From contig NZ_DF968180.1 of the NCBI RefSeq assembly GCF_001192795.1, positions 310,001 through 374,000 on the forward strand: a DNA stretch of 64,000 bases. Reading direction: 5' to 3'. Of the stretch, positions 18,301-26,575 are shown piece by piece. The stretch comes from Flexilinea flocculi (lineage in GTDB: Bacteria > Chloroflexota > Anaerolineae > Anaerolineales > Anaerolineaceae). Numbering within the stretch: the first letter of the stretch is position 1; each line of letters starts with the position of its first letter. Below the pieces are notes generated by a model that saw only the letters and a program-made list of their open reading frames with translations, was not told the DNA's origin and did no database searches. The position numbers were made by a program, and so were the translations under genes.

Positions 18301-19446
18301 TTAAAACTCCGTTTTTATTTTCCAGTTTGAATTGATCCGGTCGCATAATTTATCCCACGATAAAAGGCCACTGAAGGCATCCGGTTGTTCACAACAGCAT
18401 GCACCTGCACCTGCTGCGATTTTTAAAGTTTCTTCCGGTGATAAATCGCGAAGAAGCGCTGAAAGGAATCCAGCGATACAGGTGTCACCAGAGCCGCAAG
18501 TTCCTTTTACTTCCACTTCGAAGCAGGGTTGTTTTACAGATAAATTCTCCCAACTGGAAAGGTCGGAAGGGCAAGATGCTCCCATGGTTGAAAGCCGTTT
18601 CGTATCAGAAGTCCTTAAGAAGACTCCCCGGTATCCCATCTTAATAAGTATAACCTTACATCCCATTTCCAAGAGTTGTTGTGACAAATCGCGCAAGAGT
18701 ACGTCATCCACATGTTTGATCAAATCACCAGTACTTGCCAATCGTTCATAAAGACTGCGATCGAGCATGAAAAGAATTTCTTCAATGCTAGGAAGAAAAA
18801 GGTCGACATATGGGAGCGTTTTTTGCAAAATTTTGTTCCATGGCGCTTGTCCGGATGAACGGGTAGGATCCGGTACGCACATGTCCATGGATGTCGTCAA
18901 TCCATAGTTTTTTACTTTTTGATAAAGTGCGAGCAGTTCCGATCCCTCATCTGCAATCATTGTCCGGATCATCGGAGGATATCCGAAATGGAAAAGGCCG
19001 GCGGATTTCAGAAGTGCGTCATCAACATCCTTCGCTGTAAAATAATCGCTGGATCCGGGATGATGAAAAAATCTGCGATCCTGATTCCTTGGATTGATCA
19101 CATAAGCATGGCCGGTCATATGATCAGAATCAACAATCAGTGAATCCAACAGCCGTTCATCAATCTTTCGATACAAATCCTTGAGAATTTCCGCGAAACT
19201 GTCGTTGCCGATTCTGCAGATAAGTTTTGTATCGATACCCAGCCGATGCATTGCCAATCCGGTGTTGGAGACAGAACCGCCAGTGCTCAATAGGGTTTCA
19301 TCGGTTTCAATCAACTTCCCGGGTAAAAATTGGCGGTCAAAATCGGAACCTTCAATATTTTGCATGCCCGGGATGATATCCAGACAGACTAATCCTGCAG
19401 CTATCGCCGCATACCGCGGCTTTTTTGTTTTATCTATCGAATGCAT
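18301..19446 (-). CDS. PfkB-family carbohydrate kinase
   Basis: A 381-residue ribokinase-like sugar kinase, longer than the usual 300-330. The N-terminal part has STGGSVSNTGLAMHRLG for substrate contacts; the C-terminal signature VKGTCGSGDTCIAGFLSALL contains the catalytic aspartate in GSGD. It overlaps the end of the lyxose isomerase gene by 13 bp, so the two are coupled. It may phosphorylate the ketopentose made by that enzyme or another sugar; sequence alone does not decide. xylB across the divergent promoter region is the regular xylulokinase. Confidence 0.88.
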   Translation of the reverse strand: MHSIDKTKKPRYAAIAAGLVCLDIIPGMQNIEGSDFDRQFLPGKLIETDETLLSTGGSVSNTGLAMHRLGIDTKLICRIGNDSFAEILKDLYRKIDERLLDSLIVDSDHMTGHAYVINPRNQDRRFFHHPGSSDYFTAKDVDDALLKSAGLFHFGYPPMIRTMIADEGSELLALYQKVKNYGLTTSMDMCVPDPTRSSGQAPWNKILQKTLPYVDLFLPSIEEILFMLDRSLYERLASTGDLIKHVDDVLLRDLSQQLLEMGCKVILIKMGYRGVFLRTSDTKRLSTMGASCPSDLSSWENLSVKQPCFEVEVKGTCGSGDTCIAGFLSALLRDLSPEETLKIAAGAGACCCEQPDAFSGLLSWDKLCDRINSNWKIKTEF

Positions 19447-20111
19447 CGATAATCTCCAATTAACGGATGATAAATCGGTTCGTCCTCTTCAATTTGCGGA
19501 AATCTTGGAATTGACTCGTAAAAGCGATTGTCCGTGTGATCATCGTTGATTTTTGATACTTCGCCTACTAAAACTTTACCTTCACCCCAGAAACTGTGAT
19601 ACAGTCTCTGCGGAAGTGTCACGCTTTCTCCTGGATCCAGCGAAAGAATGCTGCCTGCTTTTAAAACCGTGCGAATTCCATCCACGTAGACAGTGATCGG
19701 AGATTCCCGGTCAAATTCATCGTTTTCGGTTGCCTGATAAAATTGAAGTTTGAGTTTTCCACCGCCACGGTTGATGATATCCTCCACTTTATCCCAATGA
19801 AAATGGAACAGACAAACCTGCTGATCCTCCATGATCATAATCTTTTCACAATAGGGCTTCTCATAACCGGTCTCCTCAGTACTTCCGTTGCGAATGGTGA
19901 ACAGAAAAAGACCTTTCTGATGGAATTGGTTTAACCCAAAATCTGTAACATCCCATCCTAATTCTTTTTCAAGAATTTCGTGAATTTCATTTTTGTCTGC
20001 TCTTTGCCATTCTTCCCATGTCCAGTCAGCCCATTTAGGTAAAAAAAAGCGGTTTTCTTCAAAAAATTTTTCTGCATCACGAATGATGGTATTGATTTCT
20101 GATCGTTTCAT
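19434..20111 (-). CDS. D-lyxose ketol-isomerase family protein
   Basis: A 225-residue cupin-fold enzyme of the D-lyxose isomerase family (Bacillus YdaE and Providencia D-lyxose isomerase relatives), which interconverts D-lyxose and D-xylulose. Supporting segments are WADWTWEEWQ, LGWDVTDFGL, CLFHFHWDKVEDIINRGGG with metal-binding histidines, and a C-terminal LPQRLYHSFWGEG. The start at 20111 has CAGGAGAT directly upstream; the frame continues further without such a site. It leads an operon with a PfkB kinase and diverges from lacI, next to xylose genes that share the xylulose node. Confidence 0.87.
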   Translation of the reverse strand: MKRSEINTIIRDAEKFFEENRFFLPKWADWTWEEWQRADKNEIHEILEKELGWDVTDFGLNQFHQKGLFLFTIRNGSTEETGYEKPYCEKIMIMEDQQVCLFHFHWDKVEDIINRGGGKLKLQFYQATENDEFDRESPITVYVDGIRTVLKAGSILSLDPGESVTLPQRLYHSFWGEGKVLVGEVSKINDDHTDNRFYESIPRFPQIEEDEPIYHPLIGDYRCIR

Positions 20112-20163
20112 ATATCTCCTGTTTTCTGATTTTTCAATCCATAGCATGTCGTTTTTGGAGTAA

Positions 20164-20192
20164 ATCATAATATCTGAGTAATAAAAACGCAA
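20164..20192 (-). promoter_or_regulatory. Promoter of the lyxose isomerase operon
   Basis: On the minus strand TTGCGT (20192-20187), 17 nt, then TATGAT (20169-20164). It lies 53 bp ahead of the start codon. Confidence 0.6.
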
Positions 20193-20209
20193 TATTCTTA
20201 ATCCAACAC

Positions 20210-20285
20210 CGGCTGTTCGAAAAAAGGATTAACGTTTCGAATCAATCAAGAAAAAAAATTGTTCTTTTCAAATTTCGAAATGCTG
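20210..20285 (+). repeat. Short derivative of the hairpin element (no stem)
   Basis: 76 bp: left arm cggctgttcgaaaa...aacgtttcgaatcaatc and right end aatttcgaaatgctg. The hairpin centre is missing. It closely parallels the 71-bp copy at 41035-41105, so the deletion form itself may be mobile. Confidence 0.7.
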
Positions 20286-20287
20286 TG

Positions 20288-20299
20288 AACGTGCACGAT
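20288..20299. promoter_or_regulatory. Candidate LacI-family operator (aacgtgcacg)
   Basis: The palindrome cgtgcacg (20290-20297) inside gaacgtgcacgatt lies in the lacI/lyxose isomerase divergent region. The same ten bases aacgtgcacg recur at 21800-21809 ahead of xylA. CG-centred palindromes of this kind are typical LacI-family sites. Confidence 0.6.
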
Positions 20300-20367
20300 T
20301 ACCAAAAATCGATATATACTTGTTAAAAGAAAACATTTTCTGATTTCATCTGTAAAAAAGTCAGAAC

Positions 20368-20491
20368 CAGCAATTCGAAATATCGATTGGACTCTTGATT
20401 GTTGTGAAGTTTTTATGCTTTGCACAAAAAAACCACAACAAAAAGTTTTGTCCGATTGATTCGAATAACAAGTCGATATTTTAAATTACTG
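20368..20491 (-). repeat. Hairpin MITE-like element, copy 6
   Basis: Starts cagcaattcgaaatat and ends ttttaaattactg. Stem 20399-20418 with 20422-20441, a few mismatches. Flanks agtcagaac (20359-20367) and aatctgaac (20492-20500) agree at 7 of 9. Confidence 0.88.
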
Positions 20492-20556
20492 AATCTGAAC
20501 AACGGTTAGCGTCTTTCTTTAAATAAATTGCCGTGGTTTGTTACGGAGAGGAAAAA

Positions 20557-21582
20557 ATGCCTGGATCCATAAAAGAAATTGCCCGAATTGCAAATGTCTC
20601 CCGCGGAACTGTGGACCGTGCACTGAATGATCGCCCAGGTGTGAATAAAGAAGTAGCCAAACGTGTCAAGGAAATTGCAAATGCGATGGGATACAGACCC
20701 AATGTCGTTGCCAAAGCATTGGCAACGCATCGGAAACCCACAGTCATCGGCGTCATCATTAACAGTGAAGGGAACCCTTTTTTTGACGATGTTCTGGCGG
20801 GAATTGATGCGGCAAAGCAGGAAATTTTCGATTTTGGTGTGAATGTGGTAGTAAAAAAAATGAAGGGCTATGATCCCAAACAGCAATTGAGTTTGATCCG
20901 GTCTCTGGTTGAAGATGGTCTGGATGCGCTGGCAATTACTCCCGTCAGCAATCCATCCATACGAGATGAATTAAATGGATTAATTGCTGCGGGAATCCGA
21001 ATCGTTTGTTTCAATCTGGATCTGGCTGATGTGAATTATTTAGCTTACATTGGATGCGATTACTATAAGAGTGGAGAAACATTAGGCGGGATGATCGGAT
21101 TTGTTACCGGTGGCAAAGCCTTATTGGGTGTTATTGCCTGCACCAATAATCTGGAAGGACACCGCAAACGTATTGAAGGATGCCGCAGTGTTTTAGCCAG
21201 TGAATATCCGGAAAGCCGCATTGTTGATATTATCGAAGCAGAAGATAACGATGAAATTGCGTATGAGAAAACTTTGAAAATGTTACTGGAACACCCTGAG
21301 ATGAATGCATTATGTTTTAATGCCGGCGGAACAAGCGGCGGATTAAGGGCAGTTCGAGAACTTGGCTTGGAAAAAAAATTCAAAATCTTTACTTTTGATA
21401 TGACGCCAGTAGTCATTGAAAGCATTCGAAATGGAATTGTGCAATCCACAATCTGTCAGCAGCCGTTCGAACAGGGTTATCAGAGTATAAAAATCCTGTT
21501 TGATGCGCTGATGAATAATCAGGTACCAAAGACAAATCATATTTATACCGAATTGAATGTAAAAATCCGATACAACATTTGA
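20557..21582 (+). CDS. LacI-family transcriptional regulator of the pentose locus
   Basis: A 341-residue regulator. Residues ~3-25 form the LacI helix-turn-helix (SIKEIARIANVSRGTVDRAL) and hinge; residues ~60-340 are a periplasmic-binding-protein-like sensor (VIGVIINSEGNPFFDDVLAGI, ITPVSNPSIRDELN, KIFTFDMTP). This sensor resembles sugar ABC binding proteins, suggesting a pentose effector. The ATG at 20557 follows GGAGAGG; the upstream extension lacks a ribosome site. It lies directly before xylA, and a shared palindrome sits before both genes, so control of xylAB and its own transcription is likely. Confidence 0.9.
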   Translation: MPGSIKEIARIANVSRGTVDRALNDRPGVNKEVAKRVKEIANAMGYRPNVVAKALATHRKPTVIGVIINSEGNPFFDDVLAGIDAAKQEIFDFGVNVVVKKMKGYDPKQQLSLIRSLVEDGLDALAITPVSNPSIRDELNGLIAAGIRIVCFNLDLADVNYLAYIGCDYYKSGETLGGMIGFVTGGKALLGVIACTNNLEGHRKRIEGCRSVLASEYPESRIVDIIEAEDNDEIAYEKTLKMLLEHPEMNALCFNAGGTSGGLRAVRELGLEKKFKIFTFDMTPVVIESIRNGIVQSTICQQPFEQGYQSIKILFDALMNNQVPKTNHIYTELNVKIRYNI

Positions 21583-21590
21583 CTTATTAT

Positions 21591-21705
21591 CTGTGATTCG
21601 AACTTTACGAAGAATCACTCGCTGATGCGTTGTATTTGCGCATCGAACAAATTTTACAAAATTGCGAGTTTTTTCTCATAGCTGAGAGCTAAATTGTAGA
21701 AACCC
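21591..21705 (-). repeat. Badly degraded hairpin element (tentative)
   Basis: ctgtgattcgaac at the left and gatgcgttgtatttgcgc followed by gagttttttctcata recall the family's left end, stem and right arm, but the hairpin and right end are gone. Confidence 0.35.
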
Positions 21706-21758
21706 TTCATTAATTATTGATGTAAAAATGTCATAGGATAATAGTTACATAAGACGGA

Positions 21759-21815
21759 TTGACCAAATTGCGAAGATTTATAAAATTAAAGATTACAATA
21801 ACGTGCACGTGCACA
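21759..21815 (+). promoter_or_regulatory. xylA promoter and LacI-type operator
   Basis: TTGACC (21759-21764), 16 nt and TAAAAT (21781-21786) form a promoter. About 14 bp downstream lies acgtgcacgtgcac (21801-21814), containing the palindrome cgtgcacg (21802-21809), shared with the lacI upstream site. An operator just downstream of the start point would block transcription. Confidence 0.65.
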
Positions 21816-21856
21816 ATTTTTTTCGAAATCGAATCGATGAATTGGGAAGGGATCAC

Positions 21857-23167
21857 ATGAAAGAATATTTTCCGAGTATTCCAAAAATTAAATACGAAGG
21901 TGCCGCGAGTGACAATCCGCTGGCATATAAATTCTACAATCCGGAAGAAGTGATTGCCGGAAAGAAAATGAAGGATCAATTAAGATTCTCCGCTGCTTAT
22001 TGGCACACAATCTGTGCTGCAGGGTCGGACATGTTTGGCGCTGCAACAGCGGATAAGACCTTTGGGAATACTGATCCGATGGATTTAGCAAAAGCCAAGG
22101 CTTATGCTTTTTTTGAAATCATTGACAAACTGGGTATTGAATTTTTTGCTTTTCATGATCGGGATATTGCTCCGGAAGGGACAACGCTCAGCGAGTCGAA
22201 CAAGAATCTGGATGTCATGGTTGATCTCTTCGAATCCCTGATGAAAGAGTATGACAAAAAACTTTTATGGGGAACGGCTAATATGTTCAATAATCCGCGA
22301 TATATGCACGGAGCTGGAACGTCCTGCAACGCGGACGTATTTGCATATGCTGCAGCCCAGGCAAAGAAAGCAATTGAAGTTTCTGTTCGTTTAAATGCCT
22401 CTGGATATACATTTTGGGGTGGACGCGAAGGCTATGACACACTGCTGAATACCAATATGGGTTTGGAAGTTGATAATATGGCTCGTTTCCTGAAACTGAC
22501 AACGGAATATGGCCGCAGCATCGGCTTCAAAGGCGCCTATTATATCGAACCAAAACCGAAGGAACCAACCAAACACCAATATGATTTTGATGCGGCGACT
22601 GTCATTGGATTCCTGCGGAAATATGGTCTGGATATGAAACTGAATCTGGAAGCAAATCATGGGACACTTGCAACCCATACATTTCAACATGAGCTGCGCG
22701 TTGCCAGAACCGAAGGATTTTTCGGATCTGTGGATGCCAATACCGGCGATTTGCTGTTAGGCTGGGATACTGATCAATTCCCGAATGATGTTTATGATAC
22801 AACGCTGGCGCTTTACGAAATTATTAAAGCCGGAGGATTCACAACCGGTGGCTTGAATTTTGACTCCAAGGCGAGACGTGCTTCCTTCAAGCCGGAGGAT
22901 GTTTTCATTTCTCATATTATGGGGATGGATTCCATGGCGTTGGGCCTGCGCTTTGCAGACAAATTGATCAAAGATGGTCGGATTGACAAGTTCGTTGAAG
23001 AACGATACGCCAGTTATTCGAGCGGAATCGGCAAGAAAATTGTTAATGGCACTGTCACAATTCAGGAACTGGAAAAATATGCGCTTGAGCAAGGCGATGT
23101 GAAAACGAATCAGAGCGGTCGACAGGAATACCTGGAGGGCGTTATTAATCAAGTATTATTCGGATAA
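21857..23167 (+). CDS. xylA: Xylose isomerase
   Basis: A 436-residue class-II xylose isomerase that converts D-xylose to D-xylulose with two divalent metals. Visible signatures: [13 protein letters not shown] with the catalytic histidine, [35 protein letters not shown] and [19 protein letters not shown] carrying the metal ligands. The ATG at 21857 follows GGGAAGGGA; the earlier in-frame ATG at 21803 lies inside the putative operator and is not a start. xylB begins 4 bp after the stop. This is the entry enzyme of the locus. Confidence 0.97.
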   Translation: MKEYFPSIPKIKYEGAASDNPLAYKFYNPEEVIAGKKMKDQLRFSAAYWHTICAAGSDMFGAATADKTFGNTDPMDLAKAKAYAFFEIIDKLGIEFFAFHDRDIAPEGTTLSESNKNLDVMVDLFESLMKEYDKKLLWGTANMFNNPRYMHGAGTSCNADVFAYAAAQAKKAIEVSVRLNASGYTFWGGREGYDTLLNTNMGLEVDNMARFLKLTTEYGRSIGFKGAYYIEPKPKEPTKHQYDFDAATVIGFLRKYGLDMKLNLEANHGTLATHTFQHELRVARTEGFFGSVDANTGDLLLGWDTDQFPNDVYDTTLALYEIIKAGGFTTGGLNFDSKARRASFKPEDVFISHIMGMDSMALGLRFADKLIKDGRIDKFVEERYASYSSGIGKKIVNGTVTIQELEKYALEQGDVKTNQSGRQEYLEGVINQVLFG

Positions 23168-23171
23168 TCCT

Positions 23172-24695
23172 ATGGCGTATTTGATTGGTGTAGATCTTGG
23201 AACAACCGGGACAAAGACCGTTCTGTTTGACGAAACAGGAAAAATTTTCGGTTCAGTAACCTTCGAATATCCTTTATATCAGGAACATAATGGCTGGGCG
23301 GAACAGGAACCGGAAGATTGGTGGAATGCTGCAAAAAACAGTATTAAAGCTGTTCTTGATCAAAGCAAAGTCAATCCTGCTGAAATTAAAGGCCTGGGTA
23401 TTTCCGGACAAATGCACGGTCTGGTCATGCTGGATAAGGATGGGAATGTTTTACGCCGGTCAATTATCTGGTGTGATCAGAGAACTGCGAAAGAATGCGA
23501 GCAGATTACGGAAGCTGTCGGAGCAAAACGGCTGATCGAAATTACTGCAAATCCCGCTCTTACCGGTTTTACTGCTTCAAAAATCCTCTGGGTCAGGAAT
23601 AACGAACCGGCGATTTATGAACAATGTGCTCACATATTGCTGCCTAAAGATTTTATCCGCTATCGACTTACCGGCGAGTTTGCAACGGAAGTCTCCGATG
23701 CATCTGGTATGCAGTTGCTCGATGTGCCCAACCGCTGCTGGTCTGAAGAAGTATTGCAAAAACTGCACATCGATCGATCACTGCTCGGTAAGGTTTATGA
23801 ATCTCCGGAAATTACAGGCGTCCTTACGAATAAAGCTGCTGGTGAAACTGGATTGAAACCTGGTACTCCGGTTGTTGGTGGCGCAGGTGATAATGCCGCT
23901 GCGGCAGTCGGCACCGGCGTAGTTCGGGATGGACTTGCTTTTACAACAATCGGTTCCTCCGGTGTGGTTTTTGCGCATTCCTCCAGTATCACGATTGATC
24001 CGAAAGGACGCGTTCATACATTCTGCTGTGCGGTTCCGGGAGCCTGGCATGTTATGGGTGTCCATCAGGCTGCCGGGCTATCGCTTAAATGGCTGCGGGA
24101 TAATGTGTGTATTCCGGAAATGGCTGAGGCTGAAAAGCTGGGAGTCGATCCCTATGTCGTAATGGGTGCAGAAGCGGAAAAAGTAGCCTTAGGATCGGAA
24201 CGTCTGATTTATCTCCCATATTTGAATGGGGAACGGACGCCTCACCTGGATCCGAATTGCCGGGGTGTATTCTTTGGTTTGTCCGGTATGCATCGACGTC
24301 CACATCTCATTCGTGCGGTCATGGAAGGTGTGAGCTATTCATTGCGGGACAGCATCCGAATTCTGCGTGAGATGAATGTTGAAATTTCTGAGATGATGGC
24401 TTGCGGCGGCGGCGGTAAAAGCCCATTATGGCGGCAAATGCTGGCGGACAATTATCATTGCCGTGTAAAAACTGTCGATACGCAGGAAGGACCTGCTTTG
24501 GGCGTCGCTATTCTGGCTGGTGTTGGAGCGGGATTGTTCCATTCAGTGCCAGAGGCTTGCGAAGCTTTAATCCATAGTGATGTGGTGCAGGATCCAATTG
24601 CAGAAAATTCGAATTATTATGATCGGGCGTATCCGTTATATCAAAAGCTGTACGCAGATTTGAAAAATTCATTTGATCAGTTGACGACTTTGTAA
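23172..24695 (+). CDS. xylB: Xylulokinase
   Basis: A 507-residue FGGY-family kinase that phosphorylates D-xylulose to xylulose 5-phosphate. The N-terminal ATPase loop is GVDLGTTGTKTVLFD; GISGQMHGLVMLD is the substrate-binding signature; GGAGDNAAAAVGTG and CGGGGKSPLWRQMLAD mark the second lobe. It sits 4 bp behind xylA, so the two form an operon. A hairpin element starts a few bases after the stop, with the TAA bordering its imperfect duplicated flank. Confidence 0.95.
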   Translation: MAYLIGVDLGTTGTKTVLFDETGKIFGSVTFEYPLYQEHNGWAEQEPEDWWNAAKNSIKAVLDQSKVNPAEIKGLGISGQMHGLVMLDKDGNVLRRSIIWCDQRTAKECEQITEAVGAKRLIEITANPALTGFTASKILWVRNNEPAIYEQCAHILLPKDFIRYRLTGEFATEVSDASGMQLLDVPNRCWSEEVLQKLHIDRSLLGKVYESPEITGVLTNKAAGETGLKPGTPVVGGAGDNAAAAVGTGVVRDGLAFTTIGSSGVVFAHSSSITIDPKGRVHTFCCAVPGAWHVMGVHQAAGLSLKWLRDNVCIPEMAEAEKLGVDPYVVMGAEAEKVALGSERLIYLPYLNGERTPHLDPNCRGVFFGLSGMHRRPHLIRAVMEGVSYSLRDSIRILREMNVEISEMMACGGGGKSPLWRQMLADNYHCRVKTVDTQEGPALGVAILAGVGAGLFHSVPEACEALIHSDVVQDPIAENSNYYDRAYPLYQKLYADLKNSFDQLTTL

Positions 24696-24701
24696 TATTT
24701 T

Positions 24702-24824
24702 CGTTATTGGAAATACTGAATTGCTGTTTGAATTAATCGGGAAAAATTGGTTGTTGTGATGTTTTTACGCGAAGCGCAAAAACATCACAACAACCAGTAC
24801 TCCACCTCATATTTCGAATTGCTG
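24702..24824 (+). repeat. Hairpin MITE-like element, copy 7
   Basis: Right end atatttcgaattgctg is intact; left end cgttattggaaatac is diverged. The stem of 22 bp (24749-24770 with 24774-24795) has one mismatch. Flanks taatatttt (24693-24701) and taatcattt (24825-24833) share 7 of 9 bases. It separates xylAB from the transporter operon. Confidence 0.88.
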
Positions 24825-25102
24825 TAATCATTTGATATTAAGGTAAATTTGATTATTTTCGGTTAAAATTGGACTTTAACAATTTGCAATAGATTTATCA
24901 TCATGTTTTTGGAAAAAGCAGTGTTGGTCATTGATCCTGAACGAGCGCTTTTATCTTATTTTTCTATGAATATATGTATAAATTTAAGAAATATAACATG
25001 ATGATTGGTACTATACGAAATGCAGAATAATATTACAATTCTATACTGTCTAATTTATGCCGGATTTTTCCGGGATAATAAATTAATAAAGGAGAGGTAT
25101 AA
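24825..25102 (+). other. AT-rich leader region of the xylose transporter operon
   Basis: 278 bases without a gene. Very AT-rich, as expected of a promoter and long leader; gccggatttttccggg (25059-25074) can form a small hairpin shortly before the AAAGGAGAGG ribosome site. I find no second copy of the GTGCAC operator here. Confidence 0.4.
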
Positions 25103-26197
25103 ATGAAAAAGTTAGTTGTTGTTTTGTTAGCATTAGCAGTTCTTATGTCTTTTGCCCCTGTATTTGCAGAAGGTGAATTAGTTGGTGTAGCTATGCCTAC
25201 CAACAGTCTCCAGCGCTGGAATCAGGATGGTGATAACATGAAAGCTCAACTGGAAGCAGCAGGCTATAAAGTTGATCTTCAATACGCAAACAATGATGTT
25301 GCGATGCAGATTTCACAAATTGAAAACATGATTACAGAAGGCTGTGACGTGTTGGTTATTGCATCGATCGACGGCGGCGCATTGGGTGATGTTCTGAAAA
25401 CCGCAACAGAAAACGGGATTAAGACAATCGCATATGATCGTCTGATCACTGGAACCGAATATGTTGATTACTATACCTCCTTTGACAACTACAAAGTAGG
25501 TACAATCCAGGGTACATTCATTAAAGAAGCCCTTGATCTCGACAATGCTGCCGGCCCGTTCAACATCGAATATTTCGGTGGATCACCGGACGACAACAAC
25601 GCCCACTTGTTCTATCAGGGTGCAATTGATGTGCTGCAGCCATATATTGACGCAGGAAAACTTGTCAATCCTTCCGGTCAGAAAGATTTCGAAACCGTCG
25701 CGATTCTTGGCTGGGGTACTGATGATGCCCAGGCTCGTATGGATACTCTGATTAACGGTTGGTATACCAGCGGAACAAAATTGGATGTCGTTCTTTCCCC
25801 GAATGACTCCTTAGCCCTTGGTATTGCAAACTCCCTGACCGCTGCCGGTTTCACAAAAGAAAATTGGCCGATCATCACTGGTCAGGACTGCGATATCCCG
25901 AATACCGTCAACATTATCAAAGGTTTACAGTCCATGTGCGTTTTCAAAGATACCCGCACACTGGCAGCACGCACTGTTACAATGGTTGGTCAGATTCTTT
26001 CCGGCGCTGAAGTTGAAGTCAATAATACCGAAGATTATGACAACGGCGTCAAAGTTGTTCCTTCCTTCCTGTGCGATCCAGTATTCTCGAATGTAGATAA
26101 CTACAAAGAAATTCTGCTTGACTCTGGCTACTATAGCAAAGAAACCAATCCAGAAGCTTATGCAAAGATTACGGAAGCAGCAGAAGCCGCGAAATAA
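25103..26197 (+). CDS. xylF: Sugar ABC transporter substrate-binding protein (ChvE/xylose-binding type)
   Basis: A 364-residue secreted binding protein. Residues 1-22 form a Sec signal peptide (VVVLLALAVLMSFAPVFA) with no lipobox cysteine, unusual if the cell is a monoderm. The mature part begins LVGVAMPTNSLQRWNQDG and continues in the ChvE style (VLVIASIDGGALGDVL, TIAYDRLITGTEYVDYYTSFDN, VLSPNDSLALGIANSL). It captures xylose or related monosaccharides for the ATPase and permease downstream. AAAGGAGAGG precedes the ATG. A stem-loop just after the stop could let this gene be expressed more strongly than its partners. Confidence 0.92.
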   Translation: MKKLVVVLLALAVLMSFAPVFAEGELVGVAMPTNSLQRWNQDGDNMKAQLEAAGYKVDLQYANNDVAMQISQIENMITEGCDVLVIASIDGGALGDVLKTATENGIKTIAYDRLITGTEYVDYYTSFDNYKVGTIQGTFIKEALDLDNAAGPFNIEYFGGSPDDNNAHLFYQGAIDVLQPYIDAGKLVNPSGQKDFETVAILGWGTDDAQARMDTLINGWYTSGTKLDVVLSPNDSLALGIANSLTAAGFTKENWPIITGQDCDIPNTVNIIKGLQSMCVFKDTRTLAARTVTMVGQILSGAEVEVNNTEDYDNGVKVVPSFLCDPVFSNVDNYKEILLDSGYYSKETNPEAYAKITEAAEAAK

Positions 26198-26220
26198 TCG
26201 GGTAATTTAGAATCGATACG

Positions 26221-26252
26221 AAGGCAGTGTGGGTAGCCATACTGCCTTCAAT
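26221..26252 (+). terminator. Stem-loop after the binding-protein gene
   Basis: aaggcagt (26221-26228) pairs with actgcctt (26241-26248), 12-nt loop, then a weak T stretch. A partial terminator or mRNA-end protector, common after binding-protein genes. Confidence 0.65.
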
Positions 26253-26283
26253 TTATACTTGATCACTTGATGCAGTTTTTGTT

Positions 26284-26408
26284 CAGCGTTTCTAAATATA
26301 GATTTGCTGATTGAATCAATCGGGAAAAAATTGTTGTTGTTATGTTTTTGCGCGTAGCGCAAAAACATAACAACAACAAAGAATCCTATCTTATAATTCG
26401 AATTACTG
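26284..26408 (+). repeat. Hairpin MITE-like element, copy 8
   Basis: Perfect 23-bp stem, 26331-26353 with 26357-26379, loop gta. Left end cagcgtttctaaatat, right end aattcgaattactg. Flanks gtttttgtt and aattttatt are only 6 of 9. It lies between the binding-protein and ATPase genes of one transporter. Confidence 0.88.
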
Positions 26409-26575
26409 AATTTTATTTTTACAAGTTGAAATATTAATTGCAGACTATAGCATCGAAGCGACCGAAATCATTTAATAATTTATCCCTTTGCAATCATCAT
26501 TTCAGCCTGATAAATCTAAAATAAACAACCTGACCCATATCAGGTTATTCCATAAATGTGAAGGAGAAAAGCTTA

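Noticed and set aside
21803-21856. Upstream ATG for xylA
   Set aside because: It lies in the operator palindrome and has no ribosome site, whereas ATG 21857 has GGGAAGGGA and the family start.
22757-23152. Long open frame antisense to xylA
   Set aside because: Shadow of the strongly coding xylA frame; no family match.
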